From positions 186,001 through 250,000 of the forward strand of contig NZ_JABEKT010000001.1 of the NCBI RefSeq assembly GCF_013283195.1: DNA of 64,000 bases, given 5' to 3'. Positions 57,346 to 64,000 of the stretch are shown piece by piece; position 1 is the stretch's first letter; each line of letters opens with the position of its first letter. Under the pieces are notes generated by a model. The model was given only the letters and a program-made list of their open reading frames with translations, was not told the origin of the DNA and made no database searches. The DNA comes from Ensifer adhaerens (GTDB lineage: Bacteria > Pseudomonadota > Alphaproteobacteria > Rhizobiales > Rhizobiaceae). Position numbers and translations under genes: made by a program.

Positions 57346-59898
57346 TCAAAGCTCCCGCAGAACCGGCGCCGCCTTTTGGCCCAGCACACGCCAGGTACCG
57401 GCAAGCCCGATGCCGACCGTCATCACCAGCGCGATGACAACGGTCGCAACCGCGACATCCGGCAGGAAACTTGACGGCAGCTTCATGATCCGGCTGACGA
57501 CGAACCAGGCGGAAACACCGCCGGCAAACAGCGCAAAAACCGCGGTTGCAAGGCCCAGGATGATGTATTCGTAGCTGAAGGCACGGATCAGCGTGGTGCG
57601 CGTGGCGCCGAGCGTCTTCAGCACCACGGCATCGTGGATGCGTGCCCTGTTGCCGGCGGCAAGCGCGCCGGCCAGCACCAGTACGGACGCCACCAGGGCC
57701 ACGGCCGCCGCGGCACGGATCGCCGTTGCCAGCTGCCCGAGAAGCGCGTTCACAATGTCGAGAGCATCCTTCACCCGAACGCTGGTGATCGTCGGATAGG
57801 CGTTCGTGATCGCCTTCAGCACTGTCGCCTCCTCCTCGGGCGTCGCACCCGGATCGATCACCGTTGCCAGCCACGCATGCGGCGCACCGGCAAAGGTGTT
57901 GGGAGAGAACACCATGACGAAGTTGATCGACAGCGATTCCCACTCGACATTGCGGAAATTGGCGATCCTGGCGGTGATGTTGCGGCCGAGCACGTTGACG
58001 GTGACCTTGTCGCCGATCTTCAGCCCGAGTTCACCCGCCTCTTCGGCCGAGAACGACACCAGCGGCTCGCCGCTGTAGTCGGGCGCCCACCAAGTACCCT
58101 CGGCCAGCGTCGAATTCTCGGGCTTGTTCTTGGCATAGGTAATGCCGCGGTCGCCGCGCAGCACCCACTGGCCGCTCGGCGGCACGTTCCGGGCGTTCAC
58201 GTCCTCACCGTTAAAGGCGATGATCCGGCCACGCAGCATCGGCACTTCGATGACCTTGCCGTCCGGCATCGCGCCCTCAAGCAGCGTACGGAACCCTTCG
58301 ATTTCGCTTCCCTGGATATCGACGAAAAAGAAATTGGGCGCACGCTCTGCCATGCTGCCGGTCAGTTCGCGCCGAAGATTGCCGTCGATCAGCGCAAGCG
58401 TGACGAGGAGCGCAAGCCCGAGGCCGAGCGACAGCACCACCGAGGGCGTGAGCGCCCCTGGCCGATGGATGTTGCCGATCGCCAGCCGCAACGCCGGCGA
58501 ACTCACCCGCGGACTGCGGCGCGCAAGCCAGGAGATCAGCAGCGAAACGAGCCGCAGCACGATGAAGGCAAAGGCGATCGCGCCCAGAAAGACCAGCGAG
58601 ATGTAGCGGTCATAGGCGGTAAAGATGGCAAGCCCCGCAAGCGCTCCAAGGCAGGCGAGCGCACCGGTGAGATAGGGCCAGGCGGGAAAGCCCGAGGGAT
58701 CAAAGCCCTGCTGGCGAAAGAGCGCCGTTGCCGGAATGCCGCGTGCCCGGCCGAGCGGCAGGATGGCAAAGGCAAGCGCCGTCAGCACACCGAAAAGAGC
58801 GGCGATGCCAAGCGCGCCCGGATAGAGGCGGAACTCGGTCGAAATCGGTAGCAGATCGGCCAGGAACTGCGCGGCGACGAAGGGGATGAGCGCGCCGAGA
58901 ACAAGCCCGATCGCAATGCCGATCAGCGCGATCAGCAGGATCTGCGCGAGATAGATCATGGCCACCAGCGAGGCGGGCGCGCCGAGGCACTTGAAGGTGG
59001 CGATGATGCTGCGTTTCTGATCGAGATACGCGCGCACGGCATTGGCAACACCCACGCCGCCGACGATCAGGGCCGTCAGGCCCACAAGCGTCAGGAATTG
59101 CGAGAAGCGGGTAATATTGGCCGTCAGCGACGGCGCGGCATTGGAGCTGGTACGGATCGACCAGCCGGCGGCGGGAAAACGTTTCTCGGCATCGGTGCGC
59201 ACAGCGGCCACCTGTGTGGGATCACTGATCTTCACCTTGTAGCCGTGCTCGACCAGACTTCCCGTCTGCACAAGACCCGAGGCGTCGAGCGCTTCGGCAG
59301 ACACCATCAACCGCGGCGCAAAGCCGAAACCATCGGAGAGTGCATCCGGCTCGCGCAGGATCGTGCCTGAAATCCTGATGCGGGCATTGCCGAGCAGAAT
59401 GTCGTCGCCGACGGAAATGCCAAGACGGTCGAGCAGCAAGGGTGCGGCAACCGCGCCGAACCCGTCGCCCTGGCGCGCCAGCAGACTGCCAAGCGGCTGA
59501 TCCGGCTGGCTTTCGAGCTTGCCATAGAGCGGATAGGCCGCATCGACAGCCTTCAATTCGACGAGCGCCTGGTTGGAACCGTCAGGCAAACGGGCCATCG
59601 AGCGCAGCCCGGCGGAAACCGAGACCGGCCCGAGCCCGTCGAGGAACGCCCGCTCCTCTACCGTCGCCACACGATTGTTGAGTTCGAAGCGAATGTCGCC
59701 GGCAAGCAATTCGCGACCTTGAAACGCAATCGTCGCGGTGATCGATTGCGACAGCGAGTTGACCCCGGCGATCGCCGCCGTGCCGAGCGCGATACAGGCG
59801 AGGAAGATGTAAAACCCCTTGAGGCCACCGCGCATTTCGCGCAGCGCCAGCCGGAGGGCAAGCAGAGGACGCAAACGGATCGGAGCAGCCTCACTCAT
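57346..59898 (-). CDS. ybbP: ABC transporter permease, YbbP/FtsX family
   Basis: 850 residues. Ten membrane helices in the FtsX/MacB layout doubled: an N-terminal helix (GGLKGFYIFLACIALGTAAIAG), a large periplasmic MacB-type domain, FtsX blocks (FSQFLTLVGLTALIVGGVGVANAVRAYL; MIYLAQILLIALIGIAIGLVLG), a second periplasmic domain, and a final block (AAAVALVASVLVLAGALAAGNR; VLKTLGATRTTLIRAFSYEYIILGLAT). Stop of ybbA overlaps its start. E. coli has the same tesA-ybbA-ybbP group, linked to removal of hydrophobic compounds or lipids from the membrane. Confidence 0.9.
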   Translation of the reverse strand: MSEAAPIRLRPLLALRLALREMRGGLKGFYIFLACIALGTAAIAGVNSLSQSITATIAFQGRELLAGDIRFELNNRVATVEERAFLDGLGPVSVSAGLRSMARLPDGSNQALVELKAVDAAYPLYGKLESQPDQPLGSLLARQGDGFGAVAAPLLLDRLGISVGDDILLGNARIRISGTILREPDALSDGFGFAPRLMVSAEALDASGLVQTGSLVEHGYKVKISDPTQVAAVRTDAEKRFPAAGWSIRTSSNAAPSLTANITRFSQFLTLVGLTALIVGGVGVANAVRAYLDQKRSIIATFKCLGAPASLVAMIYLAQILLIALIGIAIGLVLGALIPFVAAQFLADLLPISTEFRLYPGALGIAALFGVLTALAFAILPLGRARGIPATALFRQQGFDPSGFPAWPYLTGALACLGALAGLAIFTAYDRYISLVFLGAIAFAFIVLRLVSLLISWLARRSPRVSSPALRLAIGNIHRPGALTPSVVLSLGLGLALLVTLALIDGNLRRELTGSMAERAPNFFFVDIQGSEIEGFRTLLEGAMPDGKVIEVPMLRGRIIAFNGEDVNARNVPPSGQWVLRGDRGITYAKNKPENSTLAEGTWWAPDYSGEPLVSFSAEEAGELGLKIGDKVTVNVLGRNITARIANFRNVEWESLSINFVMVFSPNTFAGAPHAWLATVIDPGATPEEEATVLKAITNAYPTITSVRVKDALDIVNALLGQLATAIRAAAAVALVASVLVLAGALAAGNRARIHDAVVLKTLGATRTTLIRAFSYEYIILGLATAVFALFAGGVSAWFVVSRIMKLPSSFLPDVAVATVVIALVMTVGIGLAGTWRVLGQKAAPVLREL

Positions 59899-60620
59899 GC
59901 GGATGCCGCTTCCTGTCGCTGTGCTTCAACGACGGATTCGAGCGCGCCACTGGAAATGATCTCGCCGGAGCGCACCCGCACCTGCCGCGAGCAACGGGCC
60001 GCCAGGGCCGCGTCATGGGTCACCAGCACGAGTGTCATGCCACGGTCACGCTGTTCGGCGAAAAGCAGGTCGGCGATCTGCCGGCCCGTCTCGGCATCGA
60101 GATTGCCGGTCGGTTCGTCGGCGATCAGCAACTTCGGCGACGGCGCAAGCGCGCGCGCAATCGCCACGCGTTGCTGCTCGCCGCCTGAGAGCTGGCCGGG
60201 ATAGTGGCTGAGCCGCTCGCCGAGGCCGACGGCGACGAGTTCCTTGCGCGCGATGTCGAAGGCGCCGGGAACGTTGGCAAGCTCGAGCGGCACGGCGACG
60301 TTTTCGAGCGCCGTCATATTGGGGATGAGATGGAAGGACTGGAAGACGATGCCGATGTTGCGGCCGCGAAAATCGGCGACCCGGTCCTCGTTCAGCCGGT
60401 GCAACGGCGTGCCGTCGATGACGATTTCGCCACGGTCCAAACGTTCGAGACCGGCCAACACCATCAGCAGCGTCGACTTGCCCGAACCGGAGGGCCCGAC
60501 GATGCCGACGGACTCTCCCGCATCGATGGTCAGGCTCATGCCTTTCAGCACATGCACCGAGGCTGCGGCCTCGCCCAGGGTGAGGTCGGCATTTTTGAGC
60601 TCGATGATGGTACTGGCCAA
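59895..60620 (-). CDS. ybbA: ABC transporter ATP-binding protein, YbbA family
   Basis: 241 residues from TTG 60620 (LASTIIELKNADLTLG), with AGGG about ten bases upstream; the frame is open to 60689, but the extra part is not family-like. Walker A GIVGPSGSGKSTLLMVLAGLE near residue 45, signature QLSGGEQQRVAIARALA near 150, Walker B LLIADEPTGNLD, and H-loop VLVTHDAALAA. LolD/MacB-like ATPase, partner of ybbP; overlaps it by four bases. Divergent from tesA. Confidence 0.92.
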   Translation of the reverse strand: MASTIIELKNADLTLGEAAASVHVLKGMSLTIDAGESVGIVGPSGSGKSTLLMVLAGLERLDRGEIVIDGTPLHRLNEDRVADFRGRNIGIVFQSFHLIPNMTALENVAVPLELANVPGAFDIARKELVAVGLGERLSHYPGQLSGGEQQRVAIARALAPSPKLLIADEPTGNLDAETGRQIADLLFAEQRDRGMTLVLVTHDAALAARCSRQVRVRSGEIISSGALESVVEAQRQEAASA

Positions 60621-60687
60621 GCGAAATAACCCTATATGAAACGGAAAGAGAAAAAGAAAACGGCTCCCGCGATTTAGGAACAGACCC

Positions 60688-61329
60688 ATGGCATTAAAAG
60701 GTTTTCAACGGTTTTTCTTGGGGCTCGCAATGACAATTGCGTTATCGGCGACCGCACGGGCGGAAACGATCAGCCTCGTCGGCTTCGGCGACAGCCTGAT
60801 GGCGGGCTACCAGCTGCCACCCGAGGATGCCTTCCCGGCGCGGCTTGAAAAGGCGCTGAAGGAAAAGGGTCTCGACGTCACCGTGGCCAACGCCGGCGTT
60901 TCCGGCGACACCAGTTCCGGCGGGCTCGCGCGCATCGACTGGTCGATCCCCGACGGCACCAAGGGCGTGATCCTTGAGCTTGGCGCCAACGACGCGTTGC
61001 GCGGCATCCCGCCGGAGGAAACCCGCAAGAACATCGAGGCGATGATCGCGCGGCTGAAGGAGCGCGGCATCGCTGTCCTGCTCGCGGGCATGATGGCTCC
61101 GCCGAACATGGGCGCCGACTATGCCGCCCGCTTCAACCCGATCTATCCGGACCTTGCAGAGAAATACGGGCTGGAGCTCTACCCGTTCTTCCTCGATGGC
61201 GTCGTCACCGACGCGGCACTCAAGCTTGAAGACGGCATGCACCCGAACGGCAACGGCGTCGGCATCATGGTCGAAAAGGCGCTGCCCACCGTCGAACGTT
61301 TCATCGCAACACTGGGAAAGGCGGAGTGA
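60688..61329 (+). CDS. tesA: TesA-like SGNH arylesterase/lysophospholipase
   Basis: 213 residues with a signal peptide (MALKGFQRFFLGLAMTIALSATARA). SGNH-hydrolase blocks: LVGFGDSLMAGYQLPPEDAFPARLEKAL with the nucleophilic Ser in GDSL, NAGVSGDTSSGGLARIDW, LELGANDALRGIP, and DGMHPNGNGVGIM with the catalytic Asp and His. Periplasmic esterase or thioesterase. Divergent from ybbA-ybbP, as in E. coli. Confidence 0.93.
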   Translation: MALKGFQRFFLGLAMTIALSATARAETISLVGFGDSLMAGYQLPPEDAFPARLEKALKEKGLDVTVANAGVSGDTSSGGLARIDWSIPDGTKGVILELGANDALRGIPPEETRKNIEAMIARLKERGIAVLLAGMMAPPNMGADYAARFNPIYPDLAEKYGLELYPFFLDGVVTDAALKLEDGMHPNGNGVGIMVEKALPTVERFIATLGKAE

Positions 61330-61344
61330 ACAAATCATCCACAG

Positions 61345-61359
61345 TTAAGAGAGTGTTAA
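61345..61359 (+). promoter_or_regulatory. CtrA-like box upstream of thpR
   Basis: TTAA-gagagtg-TTAA with the correct seven-base spacer; the trailing C of the full consensus is T. It lies 84 bases upstream of the thpR start and just after tesA. Confidence 0.55.
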
Positions 61360-61443
61360 TATTCGCAAGCGTCAAATAGTAGTTGCCTGCAGACTCGATG
61401 CGTGATTCGCTGAGACATCTGCAAGAGATTCGGGGAGCTCGCC

Positions 61444-62034
61444 ATGCCGAGACTATTCACCGCCCTCGAAATTCCGCGCAATGTTGCGATGAGTCTTTCA
61501 TTGCTGCGCGGAGGTCTTCCCGGAGCTCGTTGGATCGATGTGGAGAACTACCACATCACCTTGCGCTTTATTGGTGACGTCGATTGGCGCACCGCAGACG
61601 AGATCATCGACAAGCTCGACCGGATCGAAAGACCGGAGTTCCAGCTGCAGCTCACCGGCACCGGCGCCTTCGGCTCGAAGAAACCGCACTCCGTCTGGGC
61701 CGGGGTCAGCAACCATCCGGAAATGTACGCGCTGCAGGCCGAAATCGAGCGCATCTGCCAGAGGCTCAGGCTGCCGGCGGATCCGCGCAAGTTCACGCCG
61801 CATGTCACGCTTGCAAGGCTGCGCTCCAGCCGCGTCGAGGATGTAGTCGAATATCTCTCCGGCCGCGGCAACTTCATGGCCTCGCCCTTCACCGTTTCAC
61901 GCTTCGTGCTCTTGTCGTCGCGCGATTCGGTCGGCGGTGGCCCCTACCTCACCGAAGAGGTATTTCCGCTTCACGAAGCTCGCTCTTCGAGCCTGTCGAG
62001 CAACGACGAGCATCCGGCTTCCAACATCTGGTAA
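61444..62034 (+). CDS. thpR: RNA 2',3'-cyclic phosphodiesterase
   Basis: 196 residues, GGGGAG before the ATG. LigT/2H family: MPRLFTALEIPRNVAMSLSLL, the first HxTx as WIDVENYHITLRFIGDV near residue 37, the second as KFTPHVTLARLR near 118, and [11 protein letters not shown] near 176. Opens 2',3'-cyclic RNA ends to 2'-phosphates. Its last 64 bases overlap the convergent phosphatase gene. Confidence 0.93.
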   Translation: MPRLFTALEIPRNVAMSLSLLRGGLPGARWIDVENYHITLRFIGDVDWRTADEIIDKLDRIERPEFQLQLTGTGAFGSKKPHSVWAGVSNHPEMYALQAEIERICQRLRLPADPRKFTPHVTLARLRSSRVEDVVEYLSGRGNFMASPFTVSRFVLLSSRDSVGGGPYLTEEVFPLHEARSSSLSSNDEHPASNIW

Positions 62035-62447
62035 AGCCGTTCGAATGCTTCAGGGCCGTCATAATAGGGATCAGGAACGTCCTGGTCCCACCCCGAAGCG
62101 TAAGCGAGAAACAGGTCAATTTTTCCGGCCAGACCGGCCGGCGCGATTTGGCGAAGGGTGCTGACGTTTTCTCCGTCCATGCCGAGAATGAGGTCGAAAG
62201 CCTCGAAGTCGGCCTTCGATACCTTGCGCCCGCGAAGCCCCGCAATATCGATACCGTGGCGGCGCGCCGCTTCGATCGACCGGCGGTCCGGCGGATCGCC
62301 GATATGCCATGCGCCCGTGCCCGCCGAATCGACGGTGATCTGCGACGCCAACCCTTGCCGTGCGGCGCATTCGCGAAGCACGCCTTCGGCCAGCGGTGAA
62401 CGGCAGATATTGCCGAGACAAACAAAAAGAATTCGGATCGGTTTCAT
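61971..62447 (-). CDS. Low-molecular-weight protein tyrosine phosphatase
   Basis: 158 residues from ATG 62447 ([21 protein letters not shown]); ATG 62456 is an alternative. The P-loop CxGNxCRS is VCLGNICRS near residue 10; the second half has [30 protein letters not shown], and the acid in [16 protein letters not shown] near 125. Cytoplasmic; dephosphorylates tyrosine proteins or small phosphate esters. No tyrosine kinase nearby. Confidence 0.94.
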   Translation of the reverse strand: MKPIRILFVCLGNICRSPLAEGVLRECAARQGLASQITVDSAGTGAWHIGDPPDRRSIEAARRHGIDIAGLRGRKVSKADFEAFDLILGMDGENVSTLRQIAPAGLAGKIDLFLAYASGWDQDVPDPYYDGPEAFERLYQMLEAGCSSLLDRLEERAS

Positions 62448-62531
62448 GCTATCCATTTCAAGGAGATAGGGGCAGGTCGACATATACGCGGCCATGCAGC
62501 CTTCGAACAGGGATTGAGTTGGGAGGAACGG

Positions 62532-62849
62532 ATGAGGCCGGAGAAACTCGACGAGGCGACGATCGCCGAACAGCTGCACAAGATGGAAGGGTGGGTCAGG
62601 GCCGAGGACGGCGCCTCCATCTGGAAGGCTTTTCGCTTCAAGAATTTCGTCGAAGCCTTCGGCTTCATGACGGAGATGGCGATCGTTGCCGAAAAGCTCG
62701 ATCACCACCCGGAATGGTTCAACGTCTACAATCGCGTCGACGTCACGCTGACGACGCACGACGCCAGCGGCCTGACAGATCTCGACTTCAAGCTGGCCGC
62801 CAGGATGGACAAGGCAGCGGCGGGTCGCATGCCCGACCATTTGAAATAA
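62532..62849 (+). CDS. phhB: 4a-hydroxytetrahydrobiopterin dehydratase
   Basis: 105 residues from ATG 62532, with GGGAGGAA upstream; a TTG at 62514 would add six residues. Pterin carbinolamine dehydratase fold: [71 protein letters not shown], with the DHHPEW active-site histidines. Recycles the pterin cofactor of aromatic amino-acid hydroxylases or acts as a DCoH homologue. Confidence 0.93.
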   Translation: MRPEKLDEATIAEQLHKMEGWVRAEDGASIWKAFRFKNFVEAFGFMTEMAIVAEKLDHHPEWFNVYNRVDVTLTTHDASGLTDLDFKLAARMDKAAAGRMPDHLK

Positions 62850-62896
62850 CGCCGGCACGTCCCATATTGTGAGCGTTGCAACATCGGAAAGAGGCG

Positions 62897-63274
62897 ATGG
62901 ACGACGTAAAGATTGGTGAAATTCTCCTGCCCGGCGAAGAATCCGAACAGGAGCGCAGGGAAAAGCGCGTCAAGCGGCGCTTCTGGCCGACCTTCCGCCG
63001 CGCCGCCCGTCAGATACCGTTCAGCCGCGAACTCGTCGCCGCCTATTATTGCGCCATCGACCCGAAGACCCCGACGCGCACACGCGGCATCCTGCTGGCG
63101 GCGCTCGCCTATTTCGTGCTGCCGCTCGACTTCCTTCCCGATTTTCTCGCCGTCGTCGGCTTTTCCGATGACGTCGCGGTTCTGACCGCCGCCTTCGCCG
63201 CCATCAGCGGGCAGATCAAGGAAGCCCACTATCTCAAGGCCGACGAAACGCTGGCCGACAATCCGCAGGATTGA
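62897..63274 (+). CDS. YkvA family protein (DUF1232)
   Basis: 125 residues from ATG 62897, with GAAAGAGG upstream. The basic N-terminal half (RREKRVKRRFWPTFRRAARQ) is followed by DUF1232: VAAYYCAIDPKTPTRTRGILLAALAYFVLPLDFLPDFLAVVGFSDDVAVLTAAFAAI, a hydrophobic hairpin with a PxDxxPD motif. Function unknown; follows phhB on the same strand. Confidence 0.9.
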   Translation: MDDVKIGEILLPGEESEQERREKRVKRRFWPTFRRAARQIPFSRELVAAYYCAIDPKTPTRTRGILLAALAYFVLPLDFLPDFLAVVGFSDDVAVLTAAFAAISGQIKEAHYLKADETLADNPQD

Positions 63275-63680
63275 CCGAGGGAAACGCAGCATATCCGCAA
63301 CCGCGCCGTATTCCTGCCCAAAAGTCAAACTCTTGCCCGAATCTTTGTGGCATAGACATTTGAGAACAGCGCGCGTTGGGACGTCTTCGTCGAGACGGGC
63401 GTCGTCTGAAATGGTTTAGGCGGTAAACAATCCGGAACAACGGCCCGAGGCGCCGAGCATTCGAAGCCAGCAGAGCGCTGGATAGATGAATGGACGGCAG
63501 ATCTGGCGACGCCGGAGCGAAGGCCACAAATGCTTCGTTTCGGGGCTGAAATCAGCGGATTTTGGCCTTCGTTGACGGTTTGGTAACCTGAATTAAGTCA
63601 CAACAAATGAAATCATGACTACGCGTCGCCCGTCTGACCTGTTTCGGGTGATCGAAAAGCAAGAAAAGCGGCAGGACCTC
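63275..63680. other. Spacer between the YkvA gene and the IalB-like gene
   Basis: 406 bases. No credible gene, RNA or repeat was seen. The tract near 63571-63600 (ttgacgg... gaattaagtc) could hold the promoter of the next gene but the spacing is poor. Confidence 0.45.
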
Positions 63681-64000
63681 ATGTTTGTAAGAAAGATCGC
63701 AACTGCAATCGCACTCGTTCTGGCAACCGCCAGCATGGCTGCCGCCCAGTCGCCGACGCGCATCCAGCAGTTCAATGCCTGGGGCGCCTATTCCTACAAT
63801 TCCGGCGGCGGCAAGGTCTGCTATGTCCTGTCGGTTCCGAAGGAAAAGAGCCCGGCCGGCGTCGACCACGGCGACATCTTCTTCCTGGTTTCCCAGCGCC
63901 CCGGCCAGAACATCAGCTATGAGCCGCAGGCGATGATGGGCTATCCGCTGCAGGAGAACTCCAAGGTCAACGTCGTCATCGACGGCCGCACCTTCGTGAT
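63681..64000 (+). CDS. Invasion-associated locus B (IalB) family protein, 3' end outside window
   Basis: About 107 codons from ATG 63681 (MFVRKIATAIALVLATASMAAAQ) before the right edge; an in-frame ATG at 63615 would add 22 residues ahead of the signal peptide. GCAGGACC sits before 63681. After the signal: RIQQFNAWGAYSYNSGGGKVCYVLSVPKEKSPAGVDHGDIFFLVSQRPGQNISYEPQAMMGYPLQ, the IalB/DUF1176-like beta fold of periplasmic rhizobial and Bartonella proteins. Function in rhizobia is unknown. Confidence 0.82.
   Translation, partial: MFVRKIATAIALVLATASMAAAQSPTRIQQFNAWGAYSYNSGGGKVCYVLSVPKEKSPAGVDHGDIFFLVSQRPGQNISYEPQAMMGYPLQENSKVNVVIDGRTFV

Overview
This is about 64 kb of GC-rich chromosome with the gene content and order of a Rhizobiaceae alphaproteobacterium, most like Ensifer/Sinorhizobium. 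That placement is inferred from remembered synteny (leuD–metA, glnK–amtB–ftsK, rpsP–ffh, dapF–ftsY–ccm–acnA). It is supported by Rhizobiales-type signals: a SAM-II riboswitch, CtrA boxes of the TTAA-N7-TTAA type, a GTTC-N7-GTTC SOS box and RIME-like intergenic palindromes. No phage, transposase, CRISPR array or integrated island was seen; this is housekeeping chromosome.

Layout. 1–5.5 kb: SOS mutagenesis cassette imuA-imuB-dnaE2 on the minus strand (dnaE2 cut by the window edge) behind a LexA box. 5.7–9.7 kb: small accessory genes (zincin, DUF1737, CitE-like lyase, VOC protein), then leuD and a Rid protein. 9.8–13.5 kb: MoxR ATPase, Nudix hydrolase, SAM-II riboswitch with a terminator, metA (predicted acetyl-CoA dependent) and a VWA/CoxE-like protein. 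13.6–20 kb: aldose epimerase, tRNA-Gly, prolyl-tRNA editing protein, thioredoxin-TPR, Lon-N and Trm112-like proteins, ubiH and tesB. 20–26.7 kb: glnK-amtB (sigma-54 type promoter), ftsK behind a CtrA box, lolA and xth. 26.7–31.3 kb: cyclic-nucleotide-binding protein with an OmpR-type regulator, an L,D-transpeptidase-fold protein, an unfamiliar two-gene unit (DUF6875-like plus BioF2-like GNAT) and a SixA phosphatase. 31.4–40 kb: leuC, an amino-acid ABC permease and binding protein without an ATPase, rplS, a TSUP permease, and trmD, rimM, rpsP, chorismate mutase and ffh. 40–47.5 kb: MarR regulator, metallo-hydrolase, dapF, mtaB, ftsY, yciB and a DUF2585 gene. 47.7–53.8 kb: cytochrome c maturation genes ccmABCD-ccmG, divergent from acnA. 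53.9–64 kb: DUF1223, DUF2794, a GNAT, a BI-1 family protein with a probable ybhL-type leader, the ybbP-ybbA / tesA group, thpR, a low-molecular-weight phosphatase, phhB, a YkvA protein and a truncated IalB-family gene.

Functional links. leuC and leuD encode the two subunits of one enzyme but lie 22 kb apart. ffh and ftsY supply both protein GTPases of the SRP pathway. rpsP-rimM-trmD and rplS are the split form of the classical rpsP-rimM-trmD-rplS group. The ccm genes make up most of a system I haem-delivery pathway. MoxR and VWA/CoxE proteins usually work as a chaperone pair and here flank the methionine gene. Starts were chosen from ribosome-binding sites and family knowledge; several genes use GTG or TTG.
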